A stretch of 64,000 nt of DNA from Martinezella rhizogenes (lineage in GTDB: Bacteria > Pseudomonadota > Alphaproteobacteria > Rhizobiales > Rhizobiaceae), in assembly GCF_027460065.1 (NCBI RefSeq), contig NZ_JAPYZZ010000011.1, positions 113,480 to 177,479 on the forward strand, given 5' to 3'. A program made the translations under genes and the position numbers. The notes under the pieces are model-generated. The model was not told where the DNA came from, ran no database searches, and was given only the letters and a program-made list of their open reading frames with translations. Positions within the stretch are counted from its first letter, which is position 1. Each line of letters starts with the position of its first letter. Shown in pieces: positions 57,204-64,000 of this stretch.

Positions 57204-58115
57204 ATGGGCAGGAAGCCGGCGGGTCGCGCCGATACATTCGAGCTGCGGCACCTGCGCTATTTCACCACGCTGGTGGATGAACGCAATTTCGAGCGTGCCG
57301 CCGCCCGCCTCGGCATTGCCCAGCCGGGTTTGAGCCAGCAGATCATGGCACTCGAGGATATTGTCGGCATGCCTCTGCTCGACCGGACGCGCCGGTCGGT
57401 GAAGCTGACGACGCCGGGCCAGCTGCTCTATGAGGATGCCCGGAAGATCCTTGCCAATGCCGAGGCCGCACTTGCCGCACTCAGACGTGTCGGCCGTGGC
57501 GAGACGGGCCGCATCTCCATCGGTTATGTCGCCTCCGCTGCCTATTCCGGCCTGCTGATCCAGTCGATCGCCAGTTTCCGCGCCTCGCATCCGGATGTGG
57601 AGCTGCAACTCATCGAGATGGAAATGCGGCTGCAACTGGCCAAGATCGCCGATGGCAATCTGGATTTCGCCTTCATCCGGCCGCCCTCGCCGATCCCGGA
57701 AGGGGTTACCACCCATGTGGTTCTGCGCGAACCCCTGATGGCCGCCCTGCCGGAGAATCATCCCTTGGCCTATGCGCTGCAACTCGATCTCAAGAACCTC
57801 GCCGCGGAAACCTTCATCACACCGAGACAGCCGCCGGATGTCGGCTTTCACTACAATACGATAGAGGCCTGCAACGAGGCCGGTTTCCAGCCGATGATCA
57901 GCCCGGAAGGCCGGGACTACACCACCATTACCAGCATGGTGGCTATCGGCCTCGGCGTCGCTTTGGTGCCACGCTCACTCGATTGCCTGAGGCTGCCCGG
58001 TGTGCGCTACGTGCCGCTTGCGGCAAGCGCTACCACGTCCGACCTCGCCATAGCCCACCGGAAAACGGAAGCCTCTCCCGCCGTCAGGGCCTTCATTCTC
58101 CACGCCCGCAGCTAA
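57204..58115 (+). CDS. LysR-family transcriptional regulator
   Basis: 303 aa. N-terminal winged helix-turn-helix: FELRHLRYFTTLVDERNFERAA, RLGIAQPGLSQQI, LEDIVGMPLLDRTRRSVKLT. The C-terminal substrate-binding domain starts about residue 95 and has GRISIGYVASAAYSGLL and a GLGVALVPRSL block. ATG 57204 has CGGGAGGCGGTAACG. Divergent from fhuA, so it probably controls the siderophore operon and itself. LysR regulators of siderophore uptake are less common than AraC or ECF types. Confidence 0.88.
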   Translation: MGRKPAGRADTFELRHLRYFTTLVDERNFERAAARLGIAQPGLSQQIMALEDIVGMPLLDRTRRSVKLTTPGQLLYEDARKILANAEAALAALRRVGRGETGRISIGYVASAAYSGLLIQSIASFRASHPDVELQLIEMEMRLQLAKIADGNLDFAFIRPPSPIPEGVTTHVVLREPLMAALPENHPLAYALQLDLKNLAAETFITPRQPPDVGFHYNTIEACNEAGFQPMISPEGRDYTTITSMVAIGLGVALVPRSLDCLRLPGVRYVPLAASATTSDLAIAHRKTEASPAVRAFILHARS

Positions 58116-58370
58116 AGCCGGCCTTGCCAGGAATATAAGGGCCTGCTGCCGATCCCGTGGACGAAAAATCCGCCCGTCTTTTTTTGCAGCGTATCGAGGG
58201 CGACAGGACGATACGGCGCAACCGCATAAGATTGCAGGGAAAATGCCGCACTTGTCGCCAGGGCCGGAAACGAGACTGCAATGCCGCCGGACTATTTCTC
58301 GTCGCCGCTTATCCCCATCGCCCCGGCGCGCCGCATAATCACGGCAGATTTCGATTTACGGGAGACAAAA

Positions 58371-58634
58371 ATGGCTGAGACTTACGAATACCATGCCGCT
58401 GGCCTCGAATCCCCGGCATCCCACGCTTTCGATGTCGTTCCTGACGATGTGAACCCGCTACCGTCCCCCACGCGCGCCATCTATGTGGGCAATGCCGGCC
58501 ATCTCTGCCTCACCCTGCTTTCAGGCGCGACGGTGACCTTCCAGAACCTGCCGGCGGGCAGCCTGCTGCCGGTGAGGGCCATGCGCATATTGTCAAGCCG
58601 TACCACCGCGACGGGCATGCTGGGGCTTACCTGA
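58371..58634 (+). CDS. Spike base protein, gene transfer agent (Rcc01079) type
   Basis: 87 aa. The whole protein matches my memory of the small spike base family of the Rhodobacter gene transfer agent: AGLESPASHAFDVVPDD near the start, PTRAIYVGNAGHLCLTL, then a GATVTFQNLPAGSLLPVRAMRI end. ATG 58371 follows ACGGGAGACAAAA, a good site. No phage or GTA genes surround it, so it is an orphan, either a domesticated remnant or a single moron-like gene. Confidence 0.65.
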   Translation: MAETYEYHAAGLESPASHAFDVVPDDVNPLPSPTRAIYVGNAGHLCLTLLSGATVTFQNLPAGSLLPVRAMRILSSRTTATGMLGLT

Positions 58635-58723
58635 GCCGCCATCATTGTCACCGGCCATCCGAAACACAACTTTTTCGGGCAATCTCATGCTATATGACAT
58701 ATTCATGACAAGCATTCAGGTTG

Positions 58724-60493
58724 ATGTCAGCAAAATCCGGCATCCGCCACCAATCGGGCCGTGCGGCGACTGGGACAGCGGCGTTTGCGCACTTTCTTCG
58801 CCGACATCGGCCCATCGGAAATCTGGTGGATCTGATAGTGGCTCTTTTGACCTCGAAAGCGACGGGAACAACAACATTTCGTCCGGAAATCGGCAGCGTG
58901 GCACTCAGCCTGCTGACGGCGGCCTATCTGCTGCTTTTCACGAACCGCACCTTCTGGTCGAAGGTCCATACCTATCTTTCGGCCTATCCGGTTGCGATCT
59001 TCGCGCTTTACATCGCCATGGCCGCGTTTTTCGGCGCCCTCATCATCATTTTTTCCGCCAAATATCTCATCAAGCCGTTCTTGATCCTGCTGGTCTTTGC
59101 GGCGGCGGCCTCCTCCTGGTTCATGGATCGCTACGGCATCGTCATAGACAGCGACATGATCCGCAACGCCATGGAAACGACGCAGGCGGAAGCCGGCAAT
59201 CTGATCACCCCAGACTTTCTCTGGCATATGGCGGTTTACGGGCTGGTGCCGTCCATCTTCATCGTCGCGGTGCGCATCCGGCATCGGCCGATCCTCGACA
59301 AGCTGCTGTGGAACACCATCAGCATTCTGATCTGCCTTACCATTGCGGGCATCATCAGCTTTGCGAATTCCAAGACCTTCACCACGGCCATCCGCCAGCA
59401 CAAGGATATCGTCAAAAGCGTCAACCCGTTGTCGCCGATGATCTCCACCATCCATTATTTTACCCAGGCCGGGCAGGAAGCCGAAATACAGGTGAGCCCG
59501 ATCGGCAAGGATGCGAAACTTCTGCCGGCGCTGGCGGGGGTGCAGAAGCCACGAATCACCGTCATTGTGGCCGGCGAGACCGCACGCGCCGCCAACTTCT
59601 CCCTGAACGGCTATGGGCGCGAAACCAATCCGGAACTCGCCAAACGCGACGTGATCTATTTCCCCAACACCACCAGCTGCGGCACGGCGACGGCGATCTC
59701 CATTCCCTGCATGTTTTCGAAATTCACGCGCTCGCAATATAGCCACAGCAAGGCGCTCGCCAATGAAAACGTCATGGATGTCCTCGTCCATGCCGGCGTC
59801 GGCGCCACATGGCTGGACAATAATACCGGCAGCAAGAATGTCGCCGACCGCATCCCCTATTTCGACCTGCCCTCCACCAATGACAGCCGCTTCTGCACCG
59901 GTGGCGAATGCCGCGACGATATCTTCTTCGACAAGCTCGATGCCTGGCTCGACAACGTCAAGAAGGACAGCGTGATCGTGCTGCACCAGATGGGCAGCCA
60001 CGGGCCGACCTATTATCTGCGCTACACCGATGAATTTCGCAAATTCACCCCGGATTGCCGCACGGCCGAACTCGGCAATTGCAGCGACGCGGAAATCGTC
60101 AATTCCTACGACAATACGCTTCTTTACACCGACCATTTCCTCTCGACCGTGATCGACAAGCTCAAGGCACGCTCCAACAAGCTGGCGACGGGCATGATCT
60201 ATGCCTCCGACCACGGTGAATCGCTCGGTGAGAACGGCGTCTACCTGCATGGCGCACCCTATCTGCTCGCCCCGGACCAGCAGACCCATGTGCCGTTCCT
60301 CGTCTGGCTGGATGACGATTTTGCCAGATCAATGGGGCTGGACAAAGCCTGCCTGGCAAAAAGTGCAGCAGAAGGCGGGCGCTCGCACGACAATTATTTC
60401 CATAGCATCCTTGGCATGATGGGGGTCTCGACTTCGGTCTACGATCCCTCGCTTGACGTCTTCAGTAGCTGCACCAGGCGGCAGACGAGCTGA
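58724..60493 (+). CDS. eptA: Lipid A phosphoethanolamine transferase (EptA/MCR family)
   Basis: 589 aa from ATG 58724. It transfers phosphoethanolamine to lipid A, lowering the negative charge and polymyxin binding. Five N-terminal membrane helices are followed by a periplasmic sulphatase-like domain: VIVAGETARAANFSLNGYGR, the nucleophile Thr in TTSCGTATAIS, HQMGSHGPTYY and SDHGESLGENGVYLHG. Cysteines PCMFS, FCTGGEC, DCR and NCSD fit the family disulphides. The first 40 residues are not typical; a TTG at 58847 (LTSKATG) is a possible true start. A two-component pair follows. Confidence 0.88.
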   Translation: MSAKSGIRHQSGRAATGTAAFAHFLRRHRPIGNLVDLIVALLTSKATGTTTFRPEIGSVALSLLTAAYLLLFTNRTFWSKVHTYLSAYPVAIFALYIAMAAFFGALIIIFSAKYLIKPFLILLVFAAAASSWFMDRYGIVIDSDMIRNAMETTQAEAGNLITPDFLWHMAVYGLVPSIFIVAVRIRHRPILDKLLWNTISILICLTIAGIISFANSKTFTTAIRQHKDIVKSVNPLSPMISTIHYFTQAGQEAEIQVSPIGKDAKLLPALAGVQKPRITVIVAGETARAANFSLNGYGRETNPELAKRDVIYFPNTTSCGTATAISIPCMFSKFTRSQYSHSKALANENVMDVLVHAGVGATWLDNNTGSKNVADRIPYFDLPSTNDSRFCTGGECRDDIFFDKLDAWLDNVKKDSVIVLHQMGSHGPTYYLRYTDEFRKFTPDCRTAELGNCSDAEIVNSYDNTLLYTDHFLSTVIDKLKARSNKLATGMIYASDHGESLGENGVYLHGAPYLLAPDQQTHVPFLVWLDDDFARSMGLDKACLAKSAAEGGRSHDNYFHSILGMMGVSTSVYDPSLDVFSSCTRRQTS

Positions 60494-60559
60494 ACAGACA
60501 GTGCTTGACGCTTATCCGGACAAAGAGATACGCAAGACGACGCGTTAGAGGGAGCTGTC

Positions 60560-61213
60560 TTGCGGGTTCTGCTTGTTGAAGACGATTATGTGCTGGGAGA
60601 GGCGCTGCGAGACCATGTCGCGGCGGCTGGCCACGCTGTTGACTGGTTCAAGACGCTGGGCGACGCCATGGCGGCGACGCTGACCATGGGTTATGGCCTG
60701 ATCCTGCTTGACATGCGACTGCCTGACGGTGAGGGCATCACCCTGCTGCAAACCCTGCGCAAGCGCGAGGACGCGACGCCTGTCATCATCCTGACGGCGC
60801 ATGACCAGGTCTCCGACCGGATTGCCGGGCTGAATGCCGGGGCCGACGACTATCTGGTCAAACCATTCGATCTCAACGAGCTTTCGGCGCGCATGCTGGC
60901 AGTCTCGCGCCGTTACGAGGGCCGCTCGGCACCCGTTATCCGCCTGCCCGGCATCGAGATCAACCAGGTGGCGCGCAACATCACCGTGGACGGCGCGGCG
61001 CAGACACTGAGTGCCCGGGAATGGGCGGTGCTGGAAAAGCTCGTCGAACATCCCGGCGCGGTCGTCTCGAAGGCGCAATTGCACGACACGCTCTATGAAT
61101 TCGGCGCGGAAATAGAGAGCAACACGGTCGAGGTCTATATCAGCCGGCTGCGCAAGAAAATCGGCCATGACCGCGTCGAGACCGTACGCGGCGTCGGCTA
61201 CACCATCAAGTAG
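60560..61213 (+). CDS. Response regulator, OmpR/PhoB type (PmrA-like)
   Basis: 217 aa. Receiver motifs VEDD, phosphoacceptor Asp in ILLDMRLPDGEG, Thr in ILTAHD and Lys in DYLVKPFD are all present. The C-terminal winged helix includes LSAREWAVLEKLVEHPGAVVSKAQL and VEVYISRLRKKIG. The start is TTG at 60560 with GAGGGAG 5 bases upstream; there is no suitable ATG. Same strand and adjacent to eptA, and followed by a kinase, so it is likely to regulate lipid A modification. Confidence 0.88.
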   Translation: MRVLLVEDDYVLGEALRDHVAAAGHAVDWFKTLGDAMAATLTMGYGLILLDMRLPDGEGITLLQTLRKREDATPVIILTAHDQVSDRIAGLNAGADDYLVKPFDLNELSARMLAVSRRYEGRSAPVIRLPGIEINQVARNITVDGAAQTLSAREWAVLEKLVEHPGAVVSKAQLHDTLYEFGAEIESNTVEVYISRLRKKIGHDRVETVRGVGYTIK

Positions 61214-61234
61214 ACGAACCGCAGGCAGGCAGAA

Positions 61235-62572
61235 ATGGCCAGACCGACCAGCATGACCCGCAAACTCGTGACGGCGCTGACGAGTGTTGTCGCCATATCC
61301 TGGCTGCTCGCCTGCGCGCTGGGCGTCATGGCAATGCAGGACGAATTTGCCGAGATTTTCGATGCCGGCCTTGAAGAAACTTCGGAAAGGCTGCTGCCGC
61401 TTCTTCTGGACGACCTACGTGAAAACAATACCGCACCGGCCGCACAAAAACTCAACCAGTCGGCGGAAGGGGCGGAATATCTGACCTATCAGGTTCGCGA
61501 CCGCGAGGGCCAGGTCGTGCTGCACTCACATGACAGTTCGACGGAGCCTTTCGAAGTCGGGCTTGATCCCGGTTTTTCCGAGACATCGTCGCAGCGCATC
61601 TTCACGGTCGCTTCGCCTGACGGCAATTATTTCCTGCAGGTGGCCGATGCCTTCGCCAATCGCCGCGAGGCGATCATAGAGGCGGGCAGTGCCTTGATGC
61701 TGCCTGTGCTCATTCTCATTCCCGCCAGCATTTTCGCCGTCATCGTCGTCGTGCGGCGAGCCCTACAGCCCGTACAAACGTTACGTGACGAAATCGGCAA
61801 GAAGGATGGCGGCAATCTCGCCCCGCTCGCGACACAGCCGTTCCCGGCCGAACTGCACCCCATTGCCCGTTCAGTCAACCTGCTGCTCGGGCGGCTGCGA
61901 TCGACGATCGAGGCCGAACGTGAATTCACCGCCAACAGCGCCCATGAATTGCGCACGCCGATTGCCGGTGCGCTGGCGCAGGCGCAGAGGCTGCGCGCCG
62001 ATATTCCGCCGGAGCTCGCGCCCCGCGTCGAAAATATCGAAAAATCCCTGCAGCATCTCGCTCATCTCGCCGAAAAGCTGCTTCAGATGTCGCGGGCGGA
62101 AGCGAGGATCGGGGTCACGGATAAAACAAGCGATCTGATCCCCGTGCTCGAACTCGTCATTGACGACATGAGCAGAACGGCGCTCGGCACATCCCGCATC
62201 CGCTTCACCAATCGCTGCGAAGGCAGCCTGCCTTGCCGGATCGGTACGGATGCCTTCGGCATCATCATCCGCAACCTTCTTGAAAACGCGCTGATCCACA
62301 GTCCGGCGGAAAGCCCGGTGCAGGTCATCGCGGAAACGGACGGCACGATCCGCATCGTCAATGCCGGGCCTGTCGTCGACCCGGCCTTGTTGCCCAAGCT
62401 GACCACACGTTTCACCCGAGGCCAGACCACGGCTGACGGCACCGGGCTTGGCCTTGCCATCGTCAAAAGCCTGGTGGAACAGGCAGGTGGTGAGCTGGTG
62501 CTTTCCTCTCCGGTTGCCGGCCGGCAGGACGGCTTCGAAGCCCGTGTGATCCTTCCGGTCGAAACGGCCTGA
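61235..62572 (+). CDS. Sensor histidine kinase (PmrB-like)
   Basis: 445 aa membrane kinase. Helix 1 lies near residues 15-35, followed by a periplasmic sensor region of about 125 aa, helix 2 (ALMLPVLILIPASIFAVIVVV) near 150, a HAMP-like linker, then HisKA with EFTANSAHELRTPIAGALAQ (phospho-His), N box NLLENALIH and a GTGLGLAIVKSLVEQAGG G box. The periplasmic part is acidic (DEFAEIFDAGLEETSE), as in cation or peptide sensors. It is directly followed by an IS element, inserted 3 bases past the stop. Confidence 0.88.
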   Translation: MARPTSMTRKLVTALTSVVAISWLLACALGVMAMQDEFAEIFDAGLEETSERLLPLLLDDLRENNTAPAAQKLNQSAEGAEYLTYQVRDREGQVVLHSHDSSTEPFEVGLDPGFSETSSQRIFTVASPDGNYFLQVADAFANRREAIIEAGSALMLPVLILIPASIFAVIVVVRRALQPVQTLRDEIGKKDGGNLAPLATQPFPAELHPIARSVNLLLGRLRSTIEAEREFTANSAHELRTPIAGALAQAQRLRADIPPELAPRVENIEKSLQHLAHLAEKLLQMSRAEARIGVTDKTSDLIPVLELVIDDMSRTALGTSRIRFTNRCEGSLPCRIGTDAFGIIIRNLLENALIHSPAESPVQVIAETDGTIRIVNAGPVVDPALLPKLTTRFTRGQTTADGTGLGLAIVKSLVEQAGGELVLSSPVAGRQDGFEARVILPVETA

Positions 62573-62575
62573 AAA

Positions 62576-64000
<1,425 letters not shown>

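Noticed and set aside
58157..58378. 73-codon open frame before the spike base gene
   Set aside because: Basic, low-complexity translation with no ribosome site; the spike base gene has a good site in a different frame.
58727..60289. Long minus-strand open frame (520 codons) opposite eptA
   Set aside because: Antisense shadow of a gene with all catalytic motifs on the other strand; the protein is arginine/aspartate-rich with no domain.

Overview
The window is alphaproteobacterial DNA from the Rhizobiaceae and most resembles an Agrobacterium biovar 1 secondary (linear) chromosome. That placement is an inference from three things: a succinoglycan exo cluster next to a pgm-glgX glycogen locus, rhizobial small proteins (ExoX, DUF6074-like, DUF992), and typical rhizobial intergenic repeats. 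Gene density is high, most genes are in short operons with ATGA/TGATG overlaps, and no rRNA, tRNA or CRISPR was seen.

Layout. (1) 1-5.1 kb: 3' part of phosphoglucomutase, glgX, a MaoC-like dehydratase and a DUF2332 protein. (2) 5.1-10.6 kb, minus strand: heterotetrameric sarcosine oxidase soxB-[secreted hypothetical]-soxD-soxA-soxG. (3) 10.9-12.5 kb: rpsU, a TPR lipoprotein and a DUF6074-like protein. (4) 12.8-27.9 kb: succinoglycan cluster exoX, exoU, exoV(-), exoW(-), exoT, exoH, exoK, exoL, exoA, exoM, exoO, exoN, exoP. These supply a repressor, sugar transferases, pyruvylation, acylation, flippase, glycanase, UDP-glucose supply and chain-length control; pgm upstream supplies glucose-1-phosphate to both glycogen and succinoglycan. 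(5) 28-35.5 kb: a 2-hydroxyacid dehydrogenase, a large hybrid histidine kinase and a betaine-type ABC importer. (6) 35.5-41.5 kb: flavoprotein, YigZ, RluA-type synthase, RsmJ, a small hypothetical, a PQQ-type sugar dehydrogenase and topoisomerase IB. (7) 41.5-49.2 kb: a NarL/GAF-kinase two-component pair divergent from a ribose-type sugar ABC importer with an SMP-30 lactonase. (8) 49.3-50.9 kb: RecX, cytochrome c, DUF992. (9) 51.1-58.1 kb: fhuA-fhuD-fhuB-fhuC hydroxamate siderophore uptake with a divergent LysR regulator. (10) 58.4-62.6 kb: an orphan GTA-type spike base protein, then a lipid A phosphoethanolamine transferase with its response regulator and kinase. (11) 62.6-64 kb: an IS110-family element whose 3' end is duplicated in tandem, with an upstream non-coding region that is a candidate bridge RNA locus.

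The most interesting signals outside genes are the IS110 end duplication and its non-coding leader, strong hairpins separating exoO/exoN/exoP, a palindromic operator between fhuA and the LysR gene, and several long inverted repeats at the divergent sugar-operon promoter, 5' of the DUF992 gene and between exoU and exoV.
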